64,000 nucleotides of DNA from Streptomyces misionensis (lineage in GTDB: Bacteria > Actinomycetota > Actinomycetes > Streptomycetales > Streptomycetaceae), in assembly GCF_900104815.1 (NCBI RefSeq), contig NZ_FNTD01000004.1:310001-374000 (forward strand), read 5' to 3'. Made by a program: the position numbers and the translations under genes. This document shows, one piece after another, positions 38,602 through 47,214 of this stretch (the stretch's first letter is position 1; every line of letters starts with the position of its first letter). Below the pieces are notes generated by a model. That model saw nothing but the letters and a program-made list of their open reading frames with translations, was not told the origin of the DNA and searched no databases.

Positions 38602-39471
38602 TCACATCAGGGGCCGGAGCACGTCGTAGGCCCAGGACGCGAGCGTGGTCGGGGTGGTGCTGCGCACGGTGCGCGGCTGCTGCGGCACGAAGCCGTCCCG
38701 CAGCCCGGTCGACATGCCGATGACCGCTTCGACCAGTCCGTCGGTCATGCCGGAGGCGCGCAGCAGCTTGCGCATCGCGTCGTCCTCGACGCGTTCGACG
38801 CGCAGCGGGCGGCCGATGGCGGCGGACACGATCTCGGCGGCCTGCGGCCAGGTGAGATCGGCCGGGCCGTGGACCGCCTGTACGTGGCGGCCGGACCAGT
38901 GGGTCGTCAGCAGGCGGCCCACCGCGACCTCGGCGATGTCGCGCGGGGCGACCCAGGGCATGGGCTGGTCCAGCGGCAGGATCACCGGGATCGTGCCGGC
39001 CCGGATGGCGTCGCGGTAGGACTCCAGGTTGCTGAAGAAGAAGCCGCAGCGCAGATGGGTGACCGTGGCGCCGAGCGCGTCGAGGGCGGTCTCGGTGCCC
39101 GCGAGGCCGTCGATCTCCCCGGCGCCGTGGCGCAGTTCGGCGCCGACGCTGCTCAGGAAGACGGTCCGCCCGATGCCGTTGGCCCCGACGGCGCTCACCA
39201 CGCTCGCCGTGGCCAGCGCGTAGTCCCCGAGCGGGTCCTCGCCCGTCGACGGGGGGTCGACCCAGAAGAGCGCGTCGGCCCCGGCGGTGGCGGCGACGAC
39301 CGCCTCCGCGTCGCGCTGGTCCACCGCGACGGCGTCGGCCTCACGGCGCACCCCGGGGTCGAGCCGCCCGGGGTCACGGACGAGGACCCGGGGCCGCAGC
39401 CCGGCCCGGACGAGCATGGCGACGACGTGGCGTCCGACGTTCCCGGTGGGGGTGGTGACCGCGATCCGCAT
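38602..39471 (-). CDS. NmrA-like NAD(P)-binding protein
   Basis: This 289-residue atypical SDR has the TGNVGRHVV nucleotide loop at residues 9-17, VFLSSVGAELRHG, and no catalytic YxxxK pair, as in NmrA/quinone-oxidoreductase-2-like proteins that sense the redox state of NAD(P). AAAGGA precedes ATG 39471. The opposite strand immediately upstream bears what may be a vestige of an HxlR regulator start, the usual partner of such genes. Confidence 0.85.
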   Translation of the reverse strand: MRIAVTTPTGNVGRHVVAMLVRAGLRPRVLVRDPGRLDPGVRREADAVAVDQRDAEAVVAATAGADALFWVDPPSTGEDPLGDYALATASVVSAVGANGIGRTVFLSSVGAELRHGAGEIDGLAGTETALDALGATVTHLRCGFFFSNLESYRDAIRAGTIPVILPLDQPMPWVAPRDIAEVAVGRLLTTHWSGRHVQAVHGPADLTWPQAAEIVSAAIGRPLRVERVEDDAMRKLLRASGMTDGLVEAVIGMSTGLRDGFVPQQPRTVRSTTPTTLASWAYDVLRPLM

Positions 39472-39768
39472 GGTCTGGTTCCTTTCGGTGGCCGACGGCT
39501 CGACGCTATGCGGCAAACCGGACAACCGCTGTCTGCTATGACCGAGGAATCAGCCGTGTGCCACCACCGAGGCCGCCGAGGCCCCGCGAGCCGAGGACCA
39601 GCAGTCCGGCGCCTTCGAGGGCGAGCGGCGCTGCGGCCGTACAGCCCTCACCCCGCCCCCTTGCGTCTTCATGCGACCGGAGGGACCAATGGCCCCTGGC
39701 AGGCGCGCGCCACCCGGTCTTTCATGGAATTCCGCGGCGGCACCCGCCGCAGGGAGGAGACGAGGACG

Positions 39769-40662
39769 ATGTCCGCTCCCGCACCGGCTGCCAGGGAGGA
39801 CACGCCCCGGATCGTGGTGGGTGTGGATCCCGACCCCGCCCACCGGACGGCACTGGCCTGGGCGGCGGACGAGGCCGCCCGCCGCCGGCTGCCGCTGCGC
39901 CTGGTCCACGTCGAGGGCGTGCCGACCCTCGGCGACCGGAGAACGGCGGTGCCGCCCTCCTGGGAGGGCTGGAACGAGGCGCTGCACGAGGCGGGGAGAC
40001 AAGTCCTGGAGGAGGCGGCCGAGTTCGTCACGGCCCGGCACCCGGAACTGGTCACGGACACGCTGCTCGCGGAGGGCGATCCGGTGTGGACGCTGTCCGA
40101 GCAGAGCCGTGGAGCCACCTTCACGGTGCTGGGTTCGCGGCATCCGAGCCGACGGCAGGAGGTGTTCGGATCGGCGTCGATCGCCCTGCCGGTCATGGCC
40201 CGTACGCACGGCCCCCTGGTCGTCGTGCCCGAGCCGGAGCACCTCACGCAGGAGCGGCCGTACTACGTGGTGGGCGTGGACGGAAGCGAGGACTCGGCGG
40301 CGGCGGTCGACCTGGCGTTCGAGGAGGCGGCCCTGCGGGGCGCCGGCCTGCGGGCCCTGCTCGTGTGGGAGCACGGGCCGCTGCGGGTCTTCGACGAACA
40401 CGGGCCGCAGGACGAGAGCCGCCGGCTGCTCTCCGAGATCGTGGCGGGGCGCGGGGCGCGCTACCCCGAGGTGGAGCTGCACCACGAACTGGTCGTCGGG
40501 CACCCGGTCCAGGTGCTCACCGAGGCGTCGGCCCACGCACTGGGCCTGGTGGTGGGAACCCGGGGCCGCGGGGGCTTCACCGGCATGCTGCTGGGCTCGG
40601 TGAGCCAGGGTGTGCTGCACCACGCCGAGTGTCCGGTCATCGCCGTCCCGACCCGTCGGTGA
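39769..40662 (+). CDS. Tandem universal stress protein
   Basis: The protein has 297 residues and two UspA domains. The second has the full ATP-binding motif GTRGRGGFTGMLLGSVSQ. The first has the DPDPAHRTALAWAADEAARR strand-helix, but its ATP loop is degenerate (GSRHPSRRQEVFGSAS). USPs of this type are induced by hypoxia or starvation in actinobacteria. GGGAGGAG precedes ATG 39769. An Acg-like nitroreductase gene follows 22 bases downstream, probably in the same operon. Confidence 0.92.
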   Translation: MSAPAPAAREDTPRIVVGVDPDPAHRTALAWAADEAARRRLPLRLVHVEGVPTLGDRRTAVPPSWEGWNEALHEAGRQVLEEAAEFVTARHPELVTDTLLAEGDPVWTLSEQSRGATFTVLGSRHPSRRQEVFGSASIALPVMARTHGPLVVVPEPEHLTQERPYYVVGVDGSEDSAAAVDLAFEEAALRGAGLRALLVWEHGPLRVFDEHGPQDESRRLLSEIVAGRGARYPEVELHHELVVGHPVQVLTEASAHALGLVVGTRGRGGFTGMLLGSVSQGVLHHAECPVIAVPTRR

Positions 40663-40684
40663 GCCGGTACGAAGGGAGGTCACC

Positions 40685-41671
40685 GTGACCGCGGAACCCG
40701 TAGCCGTGAGCACGGTCGCGGCACTCGTCGAGGACGCCGCCCTGGCGCCCTCGCTGGACAACGCGCAGCCCTGGAGGTTCCGGTACCTGCGGGACACGGG
40801 CGTCCTGGAGCTGTACGCCGATCTGGAGCGCACGCTCCCGCACGCCGACCCGGAGAACCGGGGCCTGCACCTGGGCTGTGGGGCCGCGCTGCTGAACCTG
40901 CGGGTGTCCGCCGCCGCGGCGGGGCTCGCGCCGGACGTCCGCCTGCTGCCCGACCCGGGACGTCCGGACCTCCTCGCCGAGGTGCGGCCGCACGGCACCG
41001 GGGCACCGGACGGTGCTCTGGCCCGGCTGCACCCTGCGGTCCGCGAGCGGCACTCCAGCCGCTTTCCCTACCGTGACGAGGACATCCCCGCGGCCGTCAA
41101 GGAGCGGCTGTACGACGCGGCCCGCGCGGAGGGCGCCCAGCTGCTGTTCCCGGGGGCATGGCACGTGCGGTCGATTCTGGAGCTGGCGCGGGACGCCGAG
41201 GGCCGGGAGGCGCAGGACCCGCAGCGGCGTGCGGAGACGGCACGCTGGGCGCACACGGAGCAGCCCGGGTCCCCGGCCCCCGCCGACGGCATCCCCGCCG
41301 AGGCGTTCGGCCCCCTCCCGAGCGGTTCCTCCACCGTCCGTGACTTCGCCGCCGGCCGTCCGATGCCAGGGCGCGCGTGGGCCGCCTTCGAACAGAACCC
41401 CAACCTCGCCCTGCTCGGCACGGCCCACGACGCGCCCGCGGACTGGCTCCGCGCCGGTCAGGCCCTGGAGCGGGTCCTGCTGCGCGCCACCACGGACGGC
41501 CTGGTCGCCTCCCTCACCTCCCAGCCCCTGGAGCAGCCGGAAACCCGCTGGGCCGTCCGCGATCCGCTCTCCGCCATGGCCCATGTGCACATGGTCCTCC
41601 GCATCGGTCACGGTCCGAAGGGTCCCGCGAGCCCCCGACGGCCGGTGTCCGACCTGCTGGAGGTCGTCTGA
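40685..41671 (+). CDS. Acg-family nitroreductase-like protein
   Basis: This 328-residue protein belongs to the flavin-sequestering Acg family: SLDNAQPWRFRYL near residue 22, HSSRFPYRDEDIP in the middle, and LVASLTSQPLEQPETR in the C-terminal lid. Acg proteins bind FMN but have a blocked active site and are part of dormancy regulons in mycobacteria. AAGGGAGG precedes GTG 40685. It follows a tandem USP and converges on a CBS-BON protein, a set typical of hypoxia/dormancy regulons. Confidence 0.88.
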   Translation: MTAEPVAVSTVAALVEDAALAPSLDNAQPWRFRYLRDTGVLELYADLERTLPHADPENRGLHLGCGAALLNLRVSAAAAGLAPDVRLLPDPGRPDLLAEVRPHGTGAPDGALARLHPAVRERHSSRFPYRDEDIPAAVKERLYDAARAEGAQLLFPGAWHVRSILELARDAEGREAQDPQRRAETARWAHTEQPGSPAPADGIPAEAFGPLPSGSSTVRDFAAGRPMPGRAWAAFEQNPNLALLGTAHDAPADWLRAGQALERVLLRATTDGLVASLTSQPLEQPETRWAVRDPLSAMAHVHMVLRIGHGPKGPASPRRPVSDLLEVV

Positions 41672-41792
41672 CCGGTGCGGGTGCGCGTCGGTGCCGAACG
41701 GGCGTGCTCGGGTGCCGTCGGTCTCGGTCGGGGGCGACGGACGGCCGGGGCCCTCCAGCCAGGCCCGGGGCGGCTCGCTCATCCAGCGGCGC

Positions 41793-42467
41793 TCATGTTC
41801 CCGAGGGCGTGTCCCGGGTGTCGTCGGTCCGGAAGGTGAGGCTCCCGGAGACCGACACCACGCCGTCGACGCCCCGGCACAACTGCTCGATCACGCGGAT
41901 CTGGGTCCGGAACTCCACGATGCCGGTGAGGGTGACCCGCCCGTCGCGCACCTCCGCCGTGACGTCCCGTGGATCGAGCAGGAGGGTGCCCCGCAGCAGG
42001 TCCCGGTTGATCTCCTCGCGGATGGCCTCGTCGCGGCGCAGGAACACCCGCAGCAGATCGGCGCGGCTGACGACGCCCACCAGCCGGTCCGCCTCGTCCA
42101 CCACGGGCAGCCGTTTGACGTGCCGCTGCTCCATGAGCCGGGCGGCCTCGACGACGGTCCACCCGGGCCGCGCGCACACCGCGGGAGCGGACATCACCTC
42201 CTCCGCCCGGGCGCCCTCGGCCCTGGCCCGCTCCTCGGCCTCCAGGTGCGGTGCGAGGGTCAGCCCCGCGGGGTCCGCCTGGTCGGCGCTCTTGCGCAGC
42301 AGGTCGGCCTCGGACACCACGCCCACCGGACGGTCCAGCTCGTCCACCACGGGCACGGCGGTGATGTCGTTCTCCTCCAGCAGCCTCGCGAGTTCCTTGA
42401 ACGATGTGTCCTGCCGTGCCCGGACGACGTCCCGGGTCATGAGCTCTTCGACCGTACGGTGGTGCAT
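41793..42467 (-). CDS. CBS-pair protein with BON domain
   Basis: The protein has 224 residues. Two CBS motifs (about 8-60 and 88-145: DITAVPVVDELDRPVGVVSEADLL and HVKRLPVVDEADRLVGVVSRADLL) form a nucleotide-sensing pair. The C-terminal BON domain (about 150-210, VRDGRVTLTGIVEFRTQIRVI) usually binds phospholipid or other surfaces. GGGAGG lies directly before ATG 42467. CBS-BON proteins commonly accompany USP and nitroreductase genes in actinobacterial stress regulons. Confidence 0.9.
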   Translation of the reverse strand: MHHRTVEELMTRDVVRARQDTSFKELARLLEENDITAVPVVDELDRPVGVVSEADLLRKSADQADPAGLTLAPHLEAEERARAEGARAEEVMSAPAVCARPGWTVVEAARLMEQRHVKRLPVVDEADRLVGVVSRADLLRVFLRRDEAIREEINRDLLRGTLLLDPRDVTAEVRDGRVTLTGIVEFRTQIRVIEQLCRGVDGVVSVSGSLTFRTDDTRDTPSGT

Positions 42468-42697
42468 GTCGCCTCCCGGATACGGGCGCCCGCCCGGCGG
42501 GACCCCGGACTGGGGCCCGTGCGCGGCGCGGCCCGGGGCGGGTCGGATAACAGCACCATTCTGCGGAGCCCGGGGCGATCATGCGAACTCGACCGGGCCG
42601 GTCGGCGCCCCCGGCAGGGGGCGCCGCAGGGACCCTTCCCTGCCGCGGGCTCGAGGCGGCGTCGCCCGGCCGCCGTCGCGTGCGGCATCATGAGCGG

Positions 42698-43024
42698 GTG
42701 GACGAAGCGGAGCGGCTGCGAGACGTGTCCCGGCTGTGGGAGGAACACCGCCGCGCGGCGTTCCCGGCCGATGTGCGGGGCGCGGAGCCGGCCGGTGTCG
42801 ACCTGGTGCTGCTCGACGCGACCGTCGCCGGCTGTGTCTCCGGCTGGCTGGACGGCGGCGGCAGCCTCGACGCGGAGCGCGGCCGCATCCTGCGGGACGC
42901 CGTCACGGACCTCGACCGGGTGCTCCCGGAGATCCCCGGGGCCGACGGACCGCGGTACTTCCGCCACCTGCGCCGGCTGGCCGTGCTCGTGACGGCGGCC
43001 CCGCCCGGCGCCGCCGTCAGGTGA
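42698..43024 (+). CDS. Conserved hypothetical protein
   Basis: This 108-residue soluble helical protein is unrecognised. It begins VDEAERLRDVSRLWEEHRRAAFPAD and has a buried strand-turn VDLVLLDATVAGCVSGWLDGGGSLD, then helices. Similar small proteins are common in Streptomyces. GTG 42698 is chosen because residues from there look folded. The binding site is weak. Confidence 0.65.
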   Translation: MDEAERLRDVSRLWEEHRRAAFPADVRGAEPAGVDLVLLDATVAGCVSGWLDGGGSLDAERGRILRDAVTDLDRVLPEIPGADGPRYFRHLRRLAVLVTAAPPGAAVR

Positions 43025-43051
43025 GACCGGAGCCCGTCCTCGCCTCCCCGT

Positions 43052-43699
43052 TCACGCCTTCCACGTGCCCATGCGGTCCAGGCGGCGCAGCTGCTGGCGG
43101 GCCGTCGGGGCGTCGAGGCCCCGGGCGCGCTCGGTGAGGCGCCCGGCCACGGTGGTGCGCAGTTCGGTGGGCTTCTGGTTGTCGTACTTGAACTTGGCGC
43201 GCACCTCGAGCACTTGGAGCCTCAGGCCGCGGATGCCGGAGAGCATGCGGCCGTAGGGCGGCCGGTCGGCTTCCACGGGGGCGTGGTCGCCGTCGGGCTG
43301 GAAGTGGGCCAGCTGGCGGCGCAGCAGGTCGGCCTTGTCCTCGGGGTCGTCCAGGACGTGGGCGCGGCAGGTGAACTGGACGGCCGCGTAGTAGCTGGTC
43401 GGCACGCCGTCGGTGGGCGGGACGTCCGGATTGGCGCGCCAGGTGCCCGGGATGAAGGCGTAGTCGCCGGTGACGGCGAAGGTGACGTTCGGGTCGTGCT
43501 CGATCGCCTTCCACACCGGGTTGGGCCGGGCCAGGTGGACGAGCAGGTCCTTGCCGTCGGCGGCGAAGTGGGTGGGGACCACGGCCGGCGCCTCACCGGG
43601 CAGGCCGTTGACGCAGAGGTGCCCGAAGTCGTGGCCGTCGGCGATCCAGGTCTGCCATTCGGCGTCGTCCAGACTCGCGTCCCAGGGGTGGATGAGCAT
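43052..43699 (-). CDS. PaiB-type FMN-binding negative regulator
   Basis: This 215-residue PaiB-family protein has a split-barrel FMN-binding fold with an N-terminal MLIHPWDASLDDAEW, the VPTHFAADGKDLLVHLARPNPVWKAI strand region, GDYAFIPGTW and PTSYYAAVQFTCRAHV. Family members modulate sporulation or degradative enzymes, or act as pyridoxine-phosphate-oxidase-like proteins. A strong palindrome 50 bases upstream of its start could be an operator. Confidence 0.88.
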   Translation of the reverse strand: MLIHPWDASLDDAEWQTWIADGHDFGHLCVNGLPGEAPAVVPTHFAADGKDLLVHLARPNPVWKAIEHDPNVTFAVTGDYAFIPGTWRANPDVPPTDGVPTSYYAAVQFTCRAHVLDDPEDKADLLRRQLAHFQPDGDHAPVEADRPPYGRMLSGIRGLRLQVLEVRAKFKYDNQKPTELRTTVAGRLTERARGLDAPTARQQLRRLDRMGTWKA

Positions 43700-43748
43700 G
43701 CGGGGACCGTACAGCAGTCCGGCCAGCCGGTGTCAACCAAATGACCTC

Positions 43749-43770
43749 GAAGTGCATTGCACTGCACTTC
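43749..43770. promoter_or_regulatory. Palindrome upstream of the PaiB gene
   Basis: GAAGTGCA (43749-43756) and TGCACTTC (43763-43770) flank a TTGCAC centre that itself mirrors the inner GTGCA. It is a compact near-symmetric operator-like sequence in an otherwise unstructured divergent spacer between the PaiB gene and the acetyltransferase gene. Confidence 0.6.
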
Positions 43771-43892
43771 GGCGAGGCGGCGCCGGCCGCCGGGCGACGC
43801 GGTGCCGCACGGCGAAAACCAGTGTGCCGTGCGGCTCGTGGGCGCGATCATGAATCGTCCACCGATCCCCGACCACCGAGGAAACGACCGAC

Positions 43893-44543
43893 ATGCCCGT
43901 ACCGGCCGACCCGACGATCCTCCACCCGATGCCCGAGCAGCCGCGGGTCGTCCTGCTCAAGCCGCTGGTGAAGTCCCCGCTGATCGAGGTCGGGGAGTAC
44001 TCGTACTACGACGACCCGGACGACCCGACCGCGTTCGAGACGCGCAACGTGCTCTACCACTACGGGCCGGAGAAACTGATCATCGGCAGGTTCTGCGCGC
44101 TCGGCACGGGCGTGCGGTTCATCATGAACGGCGCCAACCACCGCATGGACGGACCGTCCACCTTCCCCTTCCCCACCATGGGCGGCTCCTGGGCCGAGCA
44201 CTTCGACCTGCTCACCGGCCTGCCGAACCGGGGTGACACCGTCGTCGGCAACGACGTCTGGTTCGGGTACGGCGCGACGGTGCTGCCCGGCGTGCGGATC
44301 GGCCACGGCGCGATCATCGCCGCCGGCGCCGTGGTCACCGGCGACGTGCCCGACTACGGCATCGTCGGCGGCAACCCGGCCCGCCTGATCCGCACCCGCT
44401 ACGACGCCGAGGACGTCGCCCGGCTGCTGGCGGTCGCGTGGTGGGACTGGCCGGCCGAGCGCATCACCGAGCACATCCGCGCCATCATGTCCGGCTCCGT
44501 CGCCGACCTGGAAGCGGCGGCCTCGGACGCCCGGGGCAGGTGA
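43893..44543 (+). CDS. Vat/Xat-type xenobiotic acetyltransferase
   Basis: This 216-residue left-handed beta-helix acetyltransferase has [33 protein letters not shown] with the catalytic His of ANHR. The hexapeptide coils [33 protein letters not shown] and the closing [14 protein letters not shown] helix follow. This is the streptogramin A (Vat)/CatB-like chloramphenicol acetyltransferase group. Whether it inactivates an antibiotic or a self-made compound is unknown. GAGGAAAC precedes ATG 43893. It lies just ahead of a macrolide glycosyltransferase. Confidence 0.9.
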   Translation: MPVPADPTILHPMPEQPRVVLLKPLVKSPLIEVGEYSYYDDPDDPTAFETRNVLYHYGPEKLIIGRFCALGTGVRFIMNGANHRMDGPSTFPFPTMGGSWAEHFDLLTGLPNRGDTVVGNDVWFGYGATVLPGVRIGHGAIIAAGAVVTGDVPDYGIVGGNPARLIRTRYDAEDVARLLAVAWWDWPAERITEHIRAIMSGSVADLEAAASDARGR

Positions 44544-44615
44544 CGCGGCGAGGGCGCGGCCCGGGGCGCCGAAAATACGGTGCCCCGGCGCGCGGGCGCC
44601 GCTAGGGTCGGGGGC

Positions 44616-44642
44616 ATGAACTTCCTTCAGATCTACGGCTGA
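44616..44642 (+). CDS. Candidate 8-residue leader peptide (MNFLQIYG)
   Basis: An ATG seven bases after a good -10 element (TAGGGT at 44603-44608) opens an 8-codon frame ending in TGA, so the transcript may start at the ATG itself (leaderless). It is followed by two strong hairpins and then, 130 bases later, by the macrolide glycosyltransferase gene. This is the arrangement of ribosome-stalling leaders that control antibiotic-resistance genes. The peptide itself is unfamiliar, and the call rests on layout alone. Confidence 0.45.
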   Translation: MNFLQIYG

Positions 44643-44648
44643 TCGCGT

Positions 44649-44728
44649 CGGGGCGACGCCCCGGTTCCGCCTCCGCCCGCCGCCGCGCGGCCCTCGGCGC
44701 CCGAGTCCCCTCGGTGCCGTGGCCGCGC
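44649..44728 (+). promoter_or_regulatory. Hairpin pair, possible attenuator before the glycosyltransferase
   Basis: Hairpin 1 is CGGGGC-GAC-GCCCCG (44649-44663), starting 7 bases after the leader stop. Hairpin 2 is long: GCGCGGCC (44685-44692) pairs with GGCCGCGC (44721-44728), and the interior continues pairing (CGGC/GCCG and GAG/CTC around a small loop). Their place between a short frame and a resistance-like gene suggests attenuation. No T-tract follows. Confidence 0.45.
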
Positions 44729-44773
44729 CGGTCCGGCGTGCCCGTTTCCGCCGTAGACCTGAAATGAGACCCC

Positions 44774-45979
44774 ATGGCTTCCCTGCCCAGCCCGTCGTCC
44801 TCCCCGTCCCGCCGCCGTGCCCATATCGCCATGGTCGGCATTCCCGCCGTCAGCCATGTGCTGCCCAGTCTGGCGGTCATCCGTGAGCTGGTGGCCCGCG
44901 GTCACCGGGTGACGTACGCCAACGACCCGTCGGTCGCCGACCTGGTCACGGGAGCGGGCGCCGAACTCGTCCCCGTCCCCTCCGGGTTACCGGTCGCCGA
45001 CAACGCCTGGCCGGAGGACCCCGTCGAGGTGATGAGCGTCTTCTTCGACGACGCCGTCCGGGCGCTCCCCGTGCTGCGCGCCGCCTACGACGACGATCCC
45101 GCGGACCTGTACCTGTACGACATCGGCGCCTACGCCGCCCGCGCCCTCGCCGAGTCGCAGCGCCGCCCCCTGATGCAGTTGTCCCCGACCTTCGTGGCCT
45201 GGGACGGATACGACCAGGAAGTCGCGGCCCACATCCGGCGGTTGCCGGGCGCCGACGCCTACCGGGCGAGGTTCACCGAGTGGCTCGCCGGCTGCGGGGC
45301 GACGACCACCGACGTGGACGCCTTCTGCGGCCCGCCCGCGCGGTCCCTGGCGCTCATCCCCCGGGCGATGCAGCCGCATGCCGACCGGGTCGACACCGGC
45401 GTCGTCACCTTCGTCGGACCCTGCTTCGACCAGGGGAAGGCCGCGCAGGACTGGGCCCGCCCGGCGGACGCGGAGAAGGTGCTGCTGATCTCGCTCGGCT
45501 CGGCGTTCACCCGGCGGCCCGAGTTCTACCGCCGGTGCCTGGCGGCCTACGGCGACCTGCCCGGCTGGCATGTCGTGCTGCAGATCGGCAAGTACGTCGA
45601 TCCGCAGGAGCTCGGGGACATCCCGGCCAATGTCGAGGTGCACTCGTGGGTGCCGCAGCGGGCGATCCTCCAGCAGGCGGACGCCTTCGTCACCCATGCC
45701 GGGATGGGCGGCTGCGGTGAGGGGCTGACGGCGGGCGTCCCGATGATCGCGGTACCGCAGGCCGCCGATCAGTTCATGAACGCCGACCGGCTGGTGGAAC
45801 TGGGCGTGGCCCGGCGCATCGACACCGCGGACGCCACCGCCGACGCCCTGCGGACCGCCCTGGAGGAGCTGACGCGGGACGCGGAGGTCGCCCGCCGCTC
45901 GGCACGGCTGCGCGCCGAGGCGCGGGGCGAGGGCGGCACCGGGCGGGCCGCGGACCTGGTCGAGGAGATGCTGGGCTGA
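44774..45979 (+). CDS. Macrolide-family glycosyltransferase
   Basis: This 401-residue GT-B enzyme of family GT1 is like OleD and MgtA, which inactivate macrolides by glucosylation. The N-terminal acceptor domain starts HIAMVGIPAVSHVLPSLAVIREL. The donor domain has VLLISLGSAFTRRPEFY and the UDP-sugar motif WVPQRAILQQADAFVTHAG with GGCGEGLTAGVPMIAVPQAADQ. The natural acceptor is not readable from sequence. It has only a weak Shine-Dalgarno and a structured leader upstream, so induction by an antibiotic is plausible. Confidence 0.92.
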   Translation: MASLPSPSSSPSRRRAHIAMVGIPAVSHVLPSLAVIRELVARGHRVTYANDPSVADLVTGAGAELVPVPSGLPVADNAWPEDPVEVMSVFFDDAVRALPVLRAAYDDDPADLYLYDIGAYAARALAESQRRPLMQLSPTFVAWDGYDQEVAAHIRRLPGADAYRARFTEWLAGCGATTTDVDAFCGPPARSLALIPRAMQPHADRVDTGVVTFVGPCFDQGKAAQDWARPADAEKVLLISLGSAFTRRPEFYRRCLAAYGDLPGWHVVLQIGKYVDPQELGDIPANVEVHSWVPQRAILQQADAFVTHAGMGGCGEGLTAGVPMIAVPQAADQFMNADRLVELGVARRIDTADATADALRTALEELTRDAEVARRSARLRAEARGEGGTGRAADLVEEMLG

Positions 45980-45983
45980 GCCG

Positions 45984-46033
45984 CACCGGCCCCCGGAACC
46001 GCCTGCTGTGAGCGGCGGCTCCGGGGGCCGGTG
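45984..46033. terminator. Strong bidirectional terminator hairpin
   Basis: CACCGGCCCCCGG (45984-45996) and CCGGGGGCCGGTG (46021-46033) are perfect complements of 13 bp, and the stem continues inside with CCGCC/GGCGG. It lies between the convergent glycosyltransferase and membrane-protein genes and should stop transcription both ways. Confidence 0.85.
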
Positions 46034-46043
46034 CGCGGCAACG

Positions 46044-46997
46044 TCAGGAGTCCGACGGGGACTTGTAGATCCGCACCGTGGCGGCGATCTTCCGTACCGT
46101 CGCGTCCGCCACCTCGCCGTCCACGCCTTTGACACCGACGAACGACCAGGAGACCAGGTCCCCTTGGCCGTTCTCGAAGGCGAAGGTCCACGCCTTGCCG
46201 TTCGTGGCGCACTCGGCCGGCTTCCGCACGCCCACGGACCAGGCGCTGCCCAGTTCGCCCCTGATCCCGGAGTCCGTGGTGAACGGCTCGACGGTGCCGG
46301 ACTTCACCTCGGTCTTGTCGGGCTGGGTGTACATGCCGTACACCCAGGTCCTCGGGTCGGCGCCGGCGATCTGAGCGGTGCTGCGGGCGCCGTTGTTGCG
46401 CCTGCTGCCCGCGGTGGCCAGCGGGGTGTCCTCCGGGGTGCCGTCCTTGTTCCCGTCCGCGGAGCACCACGCCGGCCGCAGGGCGGCGGGCGCCCGCATC
46501 GCGATGAGCGGCTTGTCGTCCGGGTCGCCGTTCTCGGAGACGTAGGTGACCCAGTCGGGGGTCTGGAGCTTCCACTGCGGCGGGACGTCGAAGGCGATGC
46601 CCTGGGCCGGGTTGGTGACGACCTTCCAGCCCTTGACCGTGGCGGTGCGGCCGTCGGCCGCGCGGGGGTCGGCCGTGCTCGGCTGCGGCGGGCCGGTCGG
46701 GGTGGGACCCGGGCCGGCCTCGTCGTGTCTGCCGCCGAGGAGCAGGAAACCGGTGATCCCCGCGGCGGCGACGACGGCCGCGGCGGCGACCACGGCGACC
46801 AGCCGGGTGCGGTCCGGTCGGCCACCGCCCGGCGGCGGCCCCGCGGGCGCCCCGGCGGGCGGCGTGGGTGCCTGCCGCGGCTGCGGCGGTTGATGGGGGT
46901 TCGGCTGGTGGTACCCCGGCTGCTGGTACGGGTTCGGCTGTTCGACCGGGGGCCACTGCGGATCCCGTCCGCCCCCCGGTGGCTGTTCTGGCCACAT
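46044..46997 (-). CDS. Membrane-anchored protein with Pro/Gln-rich cytoplasmic tail
   Basis: This 317-residue protein has a Pro/Gln-rich, disordered N-terminal cytoplasmic part (1-60, repeated PNPYQQPGY/PNPHQPPQ), one transmembrane helix (about 67-88, VAVVAAAAVVAAAGITGFLLLG) and an external domain of about 200 residues. The external domain has a beta-strand pattern and cysteines (PAWCSADGN, AECATNG). The start of the external part (GWKVVTNPAQGIAFDVPPQWK) resembles PsbP/MOG1-like lipid-facing domains. The function is unknown. Confidence 0.8.
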   Translation of the reverse strand: MWPEQPPGGGRDPQWPPVEQPNPYQQPGYHQPNPHQPPQPRQAPTPPAGAPAGPPPGGGRPDRTRLVAVVAAAAVVAAAGITGFLLLGGRHDEAGPGPTPTGPPQPSTADPRAADGRTATVKGWKVVTNPAQGIAFDVPPQWKLQTPDWVTYVSENGDPDDKPLIAMRAPAALRPAWCSADGNKDGTPEDTPLATAGSRRNNGARSTAQIAGADPRTWVYGMYTQPDKTEVKSGTVEPFTTDSGIRGELGSAWSVGVRKPAECATNGKAWTFAFENGQGDLVSWSFVGVKGVDGEVADATVRKIAATVRIYKSPSDS

Positions 46998-47177
46998 GCG
47001 AGGCAACGATACGGCGGGCTCCGCCCGGCCCCGGCCAGGGGTGGACCGGTCCGCCGCCGGACCGTCCGCGCTCGGGCGCGGCCTCGCGAACGCGGACCGA
47101 TCGTCGAACTCCACGCTCCCTTCGATGGTTTGGAGGCGACGGCGCATCCGACGAGCCCGCCGGGTCACACAGGCAAA

Positions 47178-47214
47178 CTGTACAGCCCAGGCTGTACAGA
47201 TTAGGCTGCGGGTC
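47178..47214 (+). promoter_or_regulatory. Leaderless promoter with two CTGTACAG sites for the MarR gene
   Basis: Two identical palindromes CTGTACAG (47178-47185 and 47192-47199) lie 14 bases apart. The first contains a -35 like TGTACA (47179-47184), and the second sits in the 17-base spacer before a -10 like TAGGCT (47202-47207). The ATG follows only 7 bases later, so the transcript probably begins at the start codon. Binding of the MarR protein to both sites would block RNA polymerase directly. Confidence 0.75.
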
